DNA from: Novosphingobium decolorationis
GTDB taxonomy: Bacteria > Pseudomonadota > Alphaproteobacteria > Sphingomonadales > Sphingomonadaceae
Assembly (NCBI RefSeq): GCF_018417475.1
Contig: NZ_CP054856.1
Location: 186,001-250,000 of the forward strand
Length of the DNA stretch: 64,000 nucleotides
Reading direction: 5' to 3'
The stretch's first letter is position 1, and every line of letters starts with the position of its first letter. The notes below the pieces were generated by a model. It had not been told where the DNA came from and made no database searches. It was given only the letters and a program-made list of their open reading frames with translations. A program made the translations under genes and the position numbers. Below, piece after piece: positions 6,993 to 15,354 of the stretch.

Positions 6993-9900
6993 ATGCCCGA
7001 AGCTCCGCTGACCCCTGATCGCCGCCGTGTGACTGTCGATCCCGACAGCGTGGAGCCGCCTGCGCGCAGTTCCTTCGTGGAGCTGGGTCTGGTGAGCTGC
7101 TTCTCGTTCCTGCGCGGGGCCTCGGACGCGGTGAGCCTGGTCGAGACCGCGTATGAGCTGGGCTACGATGCCATCGGCATTGCCGACGTGAACTCGATGG
7201 CGGGCGTCGTGCGTATCCACGCCGAGGCCCGCGCGCTCAAGCTGCGCCCGGTCATCGGGTGCCGGATCGAGACCGTCGAGGGGCTGACCTTCCTTGCCTA
7301 TCCGCAGGACCGCGCGGCCTATGGGCGGCTTTGCGCGCTGATTTCAGCCGGGCGCATGGGGACGCTGGAGGGCGAATGGCAGGACAAGGGCGTGTGCGAG
7401 ATTTCGCTGGCGATGCTGGCTGCACGGGGGGAGGGTGTCCACCTCGTGCTGGTGCCGCCGCGTGACTTGGAAGAGCGTTTCACGATTGCCGTCGAAAGCA
7501 ACGTGGTTGCCCTTGGAGGGGAGGGCGCGCAGGCCCCGGCGTTGCTTGAACGCACAGGGACGCTGGACAAGCTGCTGCCCGACCTTGCCGCCCACCTCCC
7601 CGGGCTTGGCCACATTGCCGCGTGCTATCTCCATGTCGGCGATGACGTGGCGCGCATTGCCCAGCTGGATGCGCTGGCACGCGGAGCTGGGCTTTCGCTG
7701 CTCGCCACCAATGACGTGCTGTATCACGCGCCCGAGCGCCGTCCGCTCCACGACGTGATGACCGCGATCCGCCACAGGACCACCGTGGCGCGCGCCGGTC
7801 TGGCGCTGGAGCCCAATGGCGAGCGGCACCTGAAGTCCCCGGCCGAGATGGAGCGGCTCTTTGCGCGCTGGCCCCACGCGATCCATGCCGCGCGTGATCT
7901 CGCCGATGCCTGCACCTTCAGCCTGGAGGAACTGCAGTACGAGTACCCCGAGGAGATCTGCCCCGGTGGGCGCGATCCGCAGGCGCAGCTTGAACTCCTG
8001 ACCTGGGAGGGCGCGGCGCGGCGCTACCCCGAAGGTACGCCCGAGGCGGTGGACGCCACGCTGCACCGCGAACTGGCGCTGATCGGCAAGATGGGGCTGG
8101 CGCGCTATTTCCTGACGATCAAGGACATCGTCGACTTCGCACGCGGGCAGGAGCCGCCGATCCTGTGCCAGGGGCGCGGCTCGGCGGCCAATTCGGCCGT
8201 CTGCTATTGTCTCGAGATCACCGCGGTCGATCCGGCCAAGCACGCGCTGCTCTTCGACCGCTTCATTTCCGAGGAGCGCAAGGAGCCGCCCGACATCGAC
8301 GTCGACTTCGAGCACGAGCGGCGCGAGGAGGTGATCCAGTATATCTACCGGCGCTACGGCCGCCACCGCGCGGGGTTGTGCGCCACCGTCATCCACTACC
8401 GTCCGCGCATGGCGATCCGCGAGGTGGGCAAGGCGATGGGCCTGACCGAGGATGTGACGAGCGCGCTCGCCCGCACGGTATGGGGCGGCTACGGCAAGGA
8501 AATCGGCGAGAAACACGTCAACGAGACGGGCATGGACCTCTCCGATCCACACTTGCGGCGTGTTCTCAAGTTGACCGAGCAAATGATTGGTATGCCGCGT
8601 CATTTGTCGCAGCACGTGGGCGGTTTCATTCTCACCCAGGGGGCGTTGAGCGAGACCGTCCCGATTGGCAACGGGGCCATGGCGGACCGCTCCTTCATCG
8701 AGTGGGACAAGGATGACATCGACGCGCTGGGCATTCTCAAGGTCGATGTCCTGGCGCTTGGCATGCTCACCTGCATCCGCAAGTGCCTGGACCTGCTGGG
8801 GGCGCACCATGGCCGCGACCTGACGCTGGCCACGGTCCCGCGCGAGGACCCGGAGACTTATGCGATGCTGCGCAAGGGAGACTCGCTGGGGGTGTTCCAG
8901 GTGGAGAGCCGCGCGCAGATGAACATGCTCCCGCGCCTGCGCCCGCGCGAGTTCTACGACCTTGTCATCCAGGTCGCCATCGTGCGCCCCGGCCCCATCC
9001 AGGGCGACATGGTCCACCCCTACCTCAAGCGGCGGCGCGGCGAGGAGGCGGTGGCGATCCCCGCGCCTGCGCCCGCGCATGGTCCCCCAGACGAGTTGAC
9101 CAGTATTCTCGCGCGCACGCTGGGGGTTCCGATCTTCCAGGAGCAGGCGATGAAGATCGCGCTCGATGCCGCGAAGTTCTCCAGCGCCGAGGCCAACCGG
9201 CTGCGCAAGGCCATGGCGACCTTCCGCTCGCGCGGGATGGTCCACGAACTGGAGGACATGATGGTCGGGCGCATGGTCGCGCGCGGCTACGATCCCGATT
9301 TCGCCGAGCGCTGCTTCAACCAGATCAAGGGCTTTGGCGAGTATGGTTTTCCCGAAAGCCACGCGGCAAGCTTTGCGCACCTTGTCTACGTGTCGAGCTG
9401 GCTGAAATGCCATTTCCCGGCGGCCTTTGCTGCCGCGCTCCTCAATTCGCAGCCCATGGGCTTCTACGCGCCCGCGCAGATCGTGCGCGACGCACGCGAG
9501 CACGGGGTGGAGGTGCGTGCCGTGGATGTGAACCACTCGCACTGGGACTGCACGCTGGAGGGTTCTCCCAGGGACGGTGGGTGTGTGGCGCTGCGGCTGG
9601 GCCTGCGGCAGATCGACGGTTTTCCCGAACACGCCGCGGCCAAGCTGGTGGCCGCGCGGACCGCTGGCGGGGCCTTCGCCGACGTTGCGGCCCTGCGCGA
9701 GCGGGCGCATCTGGGGCCACCCCTGGTCGAGAAGCTGGCCTCGGCCGATGCCTTCTCCTCGCTGTCCCTGCCGCGCCGCCAGGCCCTGTGGGAGGCGCGC
9801 AGCCTGATTGCCGCGCCCGACCTTCCGCTCTTCGCGGCGGCGGCGGCCCGGGACGAGGGGGCCGAGATATCGCCCACACGCCTTCCAGGCATGCCTCTCA

Positions 9901-10517
9901 GCGAGGAAGTGGTCGCCGACTACCAGACCCAGCGCCTGAGCCTGAAAGCGCATCCCATGGCCTTCCTGAGGGCATCCTTGGCCGAACGCGGCTTCGTGCG
10001 CTGCGCGGACCTGCGCGCGCGCAAGTTCCGCGCGATGGTCAAGGTCGCGGGCGTGGTCCTCATCCGCCAGCGTCCGGGGAGCGCCAAGGGCGTGTGCTTC
10101 ATCACGCTGGAGGACGAGACGGGCGTGGCCAATATCGTGGTCTGGCCCGATCTCATGGAGAAGCAGCGCCGCGTCATCATGGGCGCGCGCGTCATGGAAG
10201 TGCGCGGGCGGGTGGAATACGACGACGAGGTGATCCACGTCATCGCCGCGCACCTTACCGACGCGACGCAGGACCTGCACCGCTTGTCCGAGGACCTTCT
10301 GCCCGCCTCTCCGGCGCGCGCCGATCATGTGACCAACCCGCTGCCGAGCCGCGCCGAGCAGATGGACAGGGCCGGTGCCCGAGGCGACGGATCGGGGGAG
10401 GCCTTCGCGCCGGTCGAGCCCTGGCGCGCGCCGGGGCCGGGCAACCGCGATTGCGGCTACCATCGCAGCCACCCGCGCGATGTCCGCGTGATCCCCAAGT
10501 CACGCGACTTTCATTGA
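6993..10517 (+). CDS. dnaE2: Error-prone DNA polymerase DnaE2 (ImuC)
   Basis: This C-family polymerase of 1174 residues is the catalytic subunit of the ImuA-ImuB-DnaE2 translesion mutasome. An N-terminal PHP domain (about 20-290) has a degenerate metal site: the segment reads ELGLVSCFSFLRGAS, without the H-x-H found in replicative DnaE. The palm has GRGSAANS and PPDIDVDFEHERREE (about 400-450) with the catalytic Asp pair. Helix-hairpin-helix and OB-fold parts follow (KVAGVVLIRQRPGSAKGV, about 1015). The ATG at 6993 is preferred over an in-frame TTG at 6978. LexA control is evident from the operator upstream. Unusually, it is separated from imuAB by five unrelated genes. Confidence 0.96.
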   Translation: MPEAPLTPDRRRVTVDPDSVEPPARSSFVELGLVSCFSFLRGASDAVSLVETAYELGYDAIGIADVNSMAGVVRIHAEARALKLRPVIGCRIETVEGLTFLAYPQDRAAYGRLCALISAGRMGTLEGEWQDKGVCEISLAMLAARGEGVHLVLVPPRDLEERFTIAVESNVVALGGEGAQAPALLERTGTLDKLLPDLAAHLPGLGHIAACYLHVGDDVARIAQLDALARGAGLSLLATNDVLYHAPERRPLHDVMTAIRHRTTVARAGLALEPNGERHLKSPAEMERLFARWPHAIHAARDLADACTFSLEELQYEYPEEICPGGRDPQAQLELLTWEGAARRYPEGTPEAVDATLHRELALIGKMGLARYFLTIKDIVDFARGQEPPILCQGRGSAANSAVCYCLEITAVDPAKHALLFDRFISEERKEPPDIDVDFEHERREEVIQYIYRRYGRHRAGLCATVIHYRPRMAIREVGKAMGLTEDVTSALARTVWGGYGKEIGEKHVNETGMDLSDPHLRRVLKLTEQMIGMPRHLSQHVGGFILTQGALSETVPIGNGAMADRSFIEWDKDDIDALGILKVDVLALGMLTCIRKCLDLLGAHHGRDLTLATVPREDPETYAMLRKGDSLGVFQVESRAQMNMLPRLRPREFYDLVIQVAIVRPGPIQGDMVHPYLKRRRGEEAVAIPAPAPAHGPPDELTSILARTLGVPIFQEQAMKIALDAAKFSSAEANRLRKAMATFRSRGMVHELEDMMVGRMVARGYDPDFAERCFNQIKGFGEYGFPESHAASFAHLVYVSSWLKCHFPAAFAAALLNSQPMGFYAPAQIVRDAREHGVEVRAVDVNHSHWDCTLEGSPRDGGCVALRLGLRQIDGFPEHAAAKLVAARTAGGAFADVAALRERAHLGPPLVEKLASADAFSSLSLPRRQALWEARSLIAAPDLPLFAAAAARDEGAEISPTRLPGMPLSEEVVADYQTQRLSLKAHPMAFLRASLAERGFVRCADLRARKFRAMVKVAGVVLIRQRPGSAKGVCFITLEDETGVANIVVWPDLMEKQRRVIMGARVMEVRGRVEYDDEVIHVIAAHLTDATQDLHRLSEDLLPASPARADHVTNPLPSRAEQMDRAGARGDGSGEAFAPVEPWRAPGPGNRDCGYHRSHPRDVRVIPKSRDFH

Positions 10518-10526
10518 ATTTCGCTA

Positions 10527-10549
10527 TCGTGCGTTATGTATTCGCACGA
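10527..10549. repeat. Short inverted repeat after dnaE2
   Basis: TCGTGCG (10527-10533) and CGCACGA (10543-10549) form a perfect 7-base inverted repeat around a 9-base AT-rich loop, 10 bases after the dnaE2 stop. No T-run follows, so it could be a weak terminator or an operator for the small membrane-protein gene beginning at 10604. Confidence 0.4.
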
Positions 10550-10603
10550 CGTTAACCACTTGGGCGCATGTCTAGCCGGGGAATTGAAGGAGGAGATTGC
10601 GAC

Positions 10604-10804
10604 GTGGCGCTGATCAAGGCGTTCTTTCCGGCCGGGCTGCTGACCTGGGTCGTGGCGGGTATCCTGGGCTCGCAGGGCATGCGCGGCGGCGTGCTCCTGC
10701 TCGAGCGCGCGTCGATCGACGGCCATACCTTTTTCTGGTCCTGGCCCCTGTTCCTGGCCGCAACCGGCCTGTCCTGGTTCGTCGTGGCCATGCTGAGCGA
10801 CTGA
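10604..10804 (+). CDS. Small two-helix membrane protein, function unknown
   Basis: A 66-residue protein begins at a GTG preceded by an excellent ribosome site (AAGGAGGAG at 10587-10595, 8 bases away); the longer frame from 10568 lacks this. Two hydrophobic stretches, AFFPAGLLTWVVAGILG (about 5-21) and FFWSWPLFLAATGLSWFVVAML (about 41-63), predict two membrane helices with a short loop containing Arg, Glu and Asp. I recognise no family. It is followed 62 bases later by the extensin-like gene on the same strand, so the two may be co-transcribed. Confidence 0.72.
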   Translation: MALIKAFFPAGLLTWVVAGILGSQGMRGGVLLLERASIDGHTFFWSWPLFLAATGLSWFVVAMLSD

Positions 10805-10866
10805 GAGCGCCATCTGCAGGACACGCCGGGCGGGAGCAAAGCGGCGCGACAAGGCTTGTAAGGGCC

Positions 10867-11604
10867 ATGTCCTCGTTTCTTGGCCGCCTGCCTCTCGACC
10901 GGATTGCCCTCGTTCTCCTGGCGCTGGTGTGCCTTGTGGCGGCCGGGCTGACCTGGCTTGCCGATCACCCCGAGCACGATCCGCGCGCGCCGCTGACCCT
11001 CGACCAGCCCGAGGGCTGGGCGACCGGGCTCAAGCTCGCGGCCCTGCGTGACGATCCCAGGACATGTGCCGCCTTTCTGGAGCGCAGCGCCATCGTCCCT
11101 GAAATTCTGCCCGCTACCGGCGACGGTGCCTGTCGGCGTGAGGATCGCCAGCAACTGGCCTCGGTCTCCGCCTTGGGGTTTGGGCTACGTCCCTCTACGG
11201 CGCAGACGACCTGCGCGGTGGATGCCGCCTTTGCGCGCTGGCTGCGCCATGGCATCGAACCGGCGGCGCGCGCGCATCTGGGGCAGGGTGTCGCCCGGAT
11301 CGAGCACATGGGAACCTACAACTGCCGCCGGATCGGCGGTGGCGAGGAAGGAAACTGGAGCGAGCACGCCACCGGCAACGCCATCGACATTGCGGGCTTC
11401 GTCCTGGAGGATGGCACGCGCGTCACCGTGCTCGATGACTGGGACGAAGAGACGGGGGGCAAGGCGGCGTTTCTCCACGCGGTGCGCGATGCGGCCTGCG
11501 GGGCCTTTGCGACCGTGCTTTCGCCCGACTACAACGCCGCGCACGCCAACCACCTGCATCTGGACCAGGCGCGGCGCACGATGGGCGCTACGGCATGCCG
11601 CTAG
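10867..11604 (+). CDS. Extensin-like C-terminal domain protein (predicted periplasmic)
   Basis: This 245-residue protein has an N-terminal membrane anchor (IALVLLALVCLVAAGLTWL) and an extensin-like C-terminal domain, a fold related to D-Ala-D-Ala carboxypeptidase/VanY peptidases. The zinc-site pattern is visible as EHATGNAIDIAGF (His and Asp, about 165-177) and HANHLHLD (His, about 227-234). Conserved Cys residues (CRRED, TTCAVDA, YNCRRIG, DAACGAF) suggest disulfides in the periplasm. Members are thought to act on peptidoglycan, but the activity is unproven. The ATG at 10867 is chosen because it begins just before the membrane segment. Downstream are the convergent tRNA genes. Confidence 0.82.
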   Translation: MSSFLGRLPLDRIALVLLALVCLVAAGLTWLADHPEHDPRAPLTLDQPEGWATGLKLAALRDDPRTCAAFLERSAIVPEILPATGDGACRREDRQQLASVSALGFGLRPSTAQTTCAVDAAFARWLRHGIEPAARAHLGQGVARIEHMGTYNCRRIGGGEEGNWSEHATGNAIDIAGFVLEDGTRVTVLDDWDEETGGKAAFLHAVRDAACGAFATVLSPDYNAAHANHLHLDQARRTMGATACR

Positions 11605-11676
11605 GACGAGGTTCAGAATGTGAGGGGGAGGGGGGCTTTATCGCACCCGAACCGGCGCTGTGGCCGGGAGAAGAAG

Positions 11677-11752
11677 TGGTGACCCCTACGGGACTCGAAC
11701 CCGTGTTTCAGCCGTGAAAGGGCCGCGTCCTAGACCGCTAGACGAAGGGGCC
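11677..11752 (-). tRNA. tRNA-Glu (anticodon TTC), third transcribed copy
   Basis: A 76-base cloverleaf with CCA encoded at the 3' end (11677-11679). The acceptor is GGCCCCT pairing with AGGGGTC and discriminator A. The anticodon loop CTTTCAC gives anticodon TTC, and the T arm is ACGGG-TTCGAAT-CCCGT. It is one of three almost identical genes in tandem on this strand, read 11975 to 11677. Confidence 0.97.
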
Positions 11753-11784
11753 ACGAAGGCCATGTAAGGCGTTTCAAAAAAGCT

Positions 11785-11860
11785 TGGTGACCCCTACGGG
11801 ACTCGAACCCGTGTTTCAGCCGTGAGAGGGCCGCGTCCTAGACCGCTAGACGAAGGGGCC
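11785..11860 (-). tRNA. tRNA-Glu (anticodon CTC), middle copy
   Basis: The structure is the same as its two neighbours with CCA encoded at 11785-11787. The anticodon loop, however, is CTCTCAC, giving anticodon CTC. I see a single base difference from the TTC copies, at wobble position 34. This tRNA reads GAG only, while the flanking TTC copies read GAA and GAG. Confidence 0.95.
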
Positions 11861-11899
11861 GTTAAGCCATTTTAAAACCTGCCAGGCACAGCACCGAAA

Positions 11900-11975
11900 T
11901 GGTGACCCCTACGGGACTCGAACCCGTGTTTCAGCCGTGAAAGGGCCGCGTCCTAGACCGCTAGACGAAGGGGCC
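11900..11975 (-). tRNA. tRNA-Glu (anticodon TTC), first transcribed copy
   Basis: A 76-base cloverleaf with encoded CCA at 11900-11902, anticodon loop CTTTCAC and anticodon TTC. It is the promoter-proximal member of the three-gene tRNA-Glu array. The spacers between copies (39 and 32 bases) differ in sequence while the genes do not, consistent with tandem duplication maintained by gene conversion or selection. Confidence 0.97.
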
Positions 11976-12081
11976 AAACCGTGCTGCGCCGGTGGCAGGA
12001 CCGCGCCTCTAGCGGGGGGGCCATGAACGGTCAACCCCTATCGTTGGCGAAAAATGAAATTCCTGCAAAAATTCTGCAAAG

Positions 12082-13878
12082 TCAGTCGGCAAAGGCGGCG
12101 TCTTCGATGTGGAGTTCGGCCTGGGGACGGGGGCCCCAATCGTCGATCTTGGTCCGTCCGGCGAGCCACAGACGGCGTCCCTCGCTGCCGTGGAGGAGGG
12201 CCTGGCCCATGTCCGTCTCGGCCGCGCGGAAGGCCATGGCCTTGAAGCGCCCACCATCCTGACCGCCCACGATCAGGCGCACATGGTCCTTGCCGACAAC
12301 GTCCGCCTTGAACACGCGCACGGGCCCCACGGCCACGCGCGGGCCCGGCCAACCCATGCCGTAAGGGCCTGCGCCGTCGAGCGTTTCGACAAGATCGGGC
12401 GTAAGCCCGCCCGGTGAGAGCGCCAGGTCGAGGCGAATCGACTGGCTGGCGCTGGCGCGGGCGACGTCTCCGGCCAACCGGTCGTCGAGCCAGTCGGACA
12501 GGGCCTCCAGCTTGTCCGGCGCAATGGTCAGGCCGCAGGCCATCGCGTGGCCGCCGCCCGCCACCAGCAGACCGGCCTCGCGCGCGGCGATGATCGCCGC
12601 GCCCAGGTCCACGCCCGCGATCGAGCGGCCCGATCCCTTGCCGTTGCCCGCTTCGTCAGCCTCAAGCGCGATGACAAGGGCAGGCTTTCCGGTCTTCTCC
12701 TTGATGCGCCCGGCGACGATGCCGATGACGCCGGGGTGCCAGCCTGCGCCGGCGAGGACGAGAACCGAGCGGTTGTCCTGGCGGGCCAGCTGTTCCTCGG
12801 CCGCTTCCTGCACGGCCTGCTCGATCGCGCGGCGCTCGTCGTTGAGGTGCGAGAGCTGGGCGGCGATCTGCTCGGCCTCGTGCGGGTCGGTGGTGGTGAG
12901 AAGGCGCACGCCCAGCGTCGATTCGCCCACGCGCCCGCCGGCGTTGATGCGCGGCCCCAGTGCAAAGCCGAGGTCCGAGCAGGTGGGCGCGCGGCTGAGG
13001 CGGCTCGCATCGATCAGCGCGGACATGCCGATATGCTCGCGCCTCGCCATGACCTTGAGCCCTTGGGCGACAAGCGCGCGGTTGAGGCCGTGAAGCGAGG
13101 CGACATCCGCCACCGTGCCCAGCGCGACGAGATCGAGCAGGGCGAAGAGATCGGGCTCGCGCCTCTCCTGGAAGTAGCCGCGCGCACGCAATGTGCGCAC
13201 GGTGGCAATGGCCAGGAGGAAGGCAACGCCCACGGCCGCAAGATTGCCGTGTGAGGCGGCAAGGTCGCTTTCGTCGAGGCGGTTGGGATTGACCAGCGCG
13301 ACCGTTCTGGGAAGCTCGGGCGAGCACTTGTGGTGGTCGACCACGACGACGTCGAGCCCGGCGTCCTTCGCCATCGCCAGCGCCTCGTGGGCCATCGCGC
13401 CGCAGTCGACAGTGACGACGAGATCGGAGCCCTCCTTGCCCAGGCGCACCAGCGCCTCACCCGAAGGGCCGTAGCCTTCGAGCAGGCGGTCGGGGATGTA
13501 GTAGCGCGCCTCGATACCCAGGCGGCGCAGCAGCAGGATCAGCAGCGCCGCGCTGGTTGCGCCATCGACGTCGTAGTCACCGTAGACGGTGATCGCCTCG
13601 CGCTTCTGGACCGCATCGGCCAGGCGCGAAGCGGCCACGTCCATGTCCTGGAACTCGGAGGGGTCGGGCAGGAATGCGCGCAGCGAAGGATTGCGATGGC
13701 GGTCGAGGTCGCTGCGATCGACTCCGCGCGAGAGGAGGAGCTGGGTGACGATGTCGTCCTCCAGCCCACCGGGGCTTCCGAACCCTTGCGAGATGTCCAT
13801 GTTTCCCCCACGCCAGAGCCAGGACTTGCCGGTGAGGGAGCGCTCGATGCCGAAAACGGTTGAAGGTCGCGAAGCCAT
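12082..13878 (-). CDS. recJ: Single-stranded-DNA-specific exonuclease RecJ
   Basis: This 598-residue 5'-3' ssDNA exonuclease acts in RecF-pathway recombination and mismatch or base-excision repair. DHH phosphoesterase motifs are visible: VYGDYDVDGATSAALL (motif I, about 82-97), VTVDCGA (II), VVVDHHKCSPELP (III, DHH) and NPNR with a downstream LVALGTVADVASL (IV). The DHHA1 motif GGGHAMACGLT (about 450) and a C-terminal OB-like domain complete the usual length. The longer frame from 13944 adds 22 unlikely residues, so I chose the ATG at 13878. The tRNA-Glu array lies just downstream on the same strand. Confidence 0.96.
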   Translation of the reverse strand: MASRPSTVFGIERSLTGKSWLWRGGNMDISQGFGSPGGLEDDIVTQLLLSRGVDRSDLDRHRNPSLRAFLPDPSEFQDMDVAASRLADAVQKREAITVYGDYDVDGATSAALLILLLRRLGIEARYYIPDRLLEGYGPSGEALVRLGKEGSDLVVTVDCGAMAHEALAMAKDAGLDVVVVDHHKCSPELPRTVALVNPNRLDESDLAASHGNLAAVGVAFLLAIATVRTLRARGYFQERREPDLFALLDLVALGTVADVASLHGLNRALVAQGLKVMARREHIGMSALIDASRLSRAPTCSDLGFALGPRINAGGRVGESTLGVRLLTTTDPHEAEQIAAQLSHLNDERRAIEQAVQEAAEEQLARQDNRSVLVLAGAGWHPGVIGIVAGRIKEKTGKPALVIALEADEAGNGKGSGRSIAGVDLGAAIIAAREAGLLVAGGGHAMACGLTIAPDKLEALSDWLDDRLAGDVARASASQSIRLDLALSPGGLTPDLVETLDGAGPYGMGWPGPRVAVGPVRVFKADVVGKDHVRLIVGGQDGGRFKAMAFRAAETDMGQALLHGSEGRRLWLAGRTKIDDWGPRPQAELHIEDAAFAD

Positions 13879-13961
13879 GGCGCTGCGGTTACACGTACCG
13901 CGTGGCAACGGTAAAGAGCGTTCACGCCGCCAACACCCGGGCATGAGGAGTAGACCCCGAA

Positions 13962-14456
13962 ATGAGCCATCTGGCGATCATCTGGCACAGCCGGACAGGG
14001 GCGGCCCGCGCGCTGTCGCAGGCGCTGGAAGAGGGGGCGCTGCGCGCCGGAGATGGCGCCGCTGTGCGCCGTATCCGGGCCCGGGACGTGACGACGGAGG
14101 ATATCGTGGAGGCCGGGGCCTACGTCTTCGTCTGCCCGGAGAACCTGGCCAGCATGACGGGCGAGATGAAGGAGATGTTCGACCAGGCCTATTACCCGGT
14201 GCTCGGCCGGATCGAGGGGCGGGGCTATGCGACGGTGATCGCGGCGGGTTCGGACGGACATGGGGCGCAGGCCCAGATCGAGCGCATCGCCACGGGTTGG
14301 CGGCTGAAGCGTGTGGCCGAGGGGATGATCGTCAACCTGGGGGCGCAGACGCCCGAGGAAATCCTGGCGCCCAAGACGGTGCCGCAGGCCTCGCTCGCGG
14401 CATGCCGGGAGATGGGCGAGGCGCTTGCCACCGGGCTTGCCATGGGTGTCTTCTGA
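13962..14456 (+). CDS. Flavodoxin-like/NAD(P)H-dependent FMN reductase family protein
   Basis: This 164-residue flavodoxin-fold protein has an FMN phosphate loop WHSRTGAARALSQAL at residues 8-22 (pattern xxSxTGxxxxL). A second FMN contact YVFVCPENLASMTGEMKEMFD at about 54-74 resembles NAD(P)H-dependent FMN reductases of the WrbA-like group. It could act as a small electron carrier or FMN reductase. It is divergent from recJ (83 bases between starts) and upstream of the unknown/AHH pair, 121 bases away, so it may or may not share their transcript. Confidence 0.78.
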   Translation: MSHLAIIWHSRTGAARALSQALEEGALRAGDGAAVRRIRARDVTTEDIVEAGAYVFVCPENLASMTGEMKEMFDQAYYPVLGRIEGRGYATVIAAGSDGHGAQAQIERIATGWRLKRVAEGMIVNLGAQTPEEILAPKTVPQASLAACREMGEALATGLAMGVF

Positions 14457-14577
14457 CCCGTCCTGAGACGAAGGTGCGCAAGAGACTCGACGAACGGGGG
14501 CCAGTTGTGGCCTATTGGACAGCGAGGGTCGGCCTTGCGCCAATCCGGTTCGGGGGCCCGGGAGGACGGCAAGAGCG

Positions 14578-15354
14578 GTGGAAGCGAGCGTTTCAACCAG
14601 GGCCTGGCCCGTCGCGGACGAGGCCTTCGCGCTCGTCTTTGCGCCCGGAACGCGTCCGGATCTTGCCACCATACGCCGCATTGTCGAAGAGGGGGGCAAC
14701 GACGGGCTTGTCGCGCGCCTGAGCCATGAGCCCCCGGCCGAGGAAGGCTGGGTGGAAATCCTCGCAAGCGGCCTGACGTTCGACTTGCGCGGGCTTGCTC
14801 CCGCCGAGGCCGGACCGCTGCCAGCCACTTCCCAGAGATATGGTTTTGCTCCGGCGGGCAAGGACGCGCCGACCACGCCGGGCGAAGCCGTGATCCTGGG
14901 GCCCGCGGGCCACATCGCGGCCGGAGCGGGGCTGGCACCGGTCATTCGCACCATGGCCGGGCTGGCGGCAAACCTGGCGCTGCATCTGCCGCTTCGGGAA
15001 GTCCTCTGGCCTCCGGCCCGCAGCGCGATGGAGCCGGCCTATTTTGCCCGCCTCGTTCTCAACTGGCTGGCGGGCGGAGCTTTTCCGGCGTTGGGGCTGA
15101 CCTCGCTGGCGCGTGCGCCCGATGGCAGCGTGGCGAGCGAGGGACTGGCCTTCTTTACCGGCGCGGAAATGCAGCTTGAAGCCGGGCCCAAGGGCGATCC
15201 CGTGGCGGATATCAAGCTGGCGGTGCGGCTGGTCGATTACCTTGTCGCAAACGGCGTGCCTCCAGGCGAGGTGGACGTCTCCATTGGCGGCGAGCAGCTC
15301 GTCCTCGAACCGGCCGGGCAGGGGCGCAAGATCTGGGCGTGGCGCTCTGAATGA
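14578..15354 (+). CDS. Conserved-looking protein of unknown function, paired with AHH nuclease gene
   Basis: A 258-residue protein without a motif I can assign with confidence. The pattern near residue 195 (SEGLAFFTGAEMQLE, then DIKLAVRLVDYLV) is loosely reminiscent of DUF4261-type proteins. No signal peptide or membrane helix is evident. The start is uncertain: GTG at 14578 with GGAGG 12 bases upstream is preferred to a TTG at 14515. Its stop overlaps the ATG of the AHH-domain gene (ATGA), indicating translational coupling and a shared function. An inhibitor, chaperone or loading partner is possible, but no sequence feature proves it. Confidence 0.7.
   Translation: MEASVSTRAWPVADEAFALVFAPGTRPDLATIRRIVEEGGNDGLVARLSHEPPAEEGWVEILASGLTFDLRGLAPAEAGPLPATSQRYGFAPAGKDAPTTPGEAVILGPAGHIAAGAGLAPVIRTMAGLAANLALHLPLREVLWPPARSAMEPAYFARLVLNWLAGGAFPALGLTSLARAPDGSVASEGLAFFTGAEMQLEAGPKGDPVADIKLAVRLVDYLVANGVPPGEVDVSIGGEQLVLEPAGQGRKIWAWRSE

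Noticed and set aside
7344..10472. 1042-codon frame antisense to dnaE2
   Set aside because: A shadow of the high-GC third codon positions of dnaE2; composition is His/Arg/Gly-rich without domains.
11677..11975. CRISPR-like or direct-repeat array
   Set aside because: Three 76-base near-identical units looked like repeats but each folds as a tRNA-Glu with encoded CCA.
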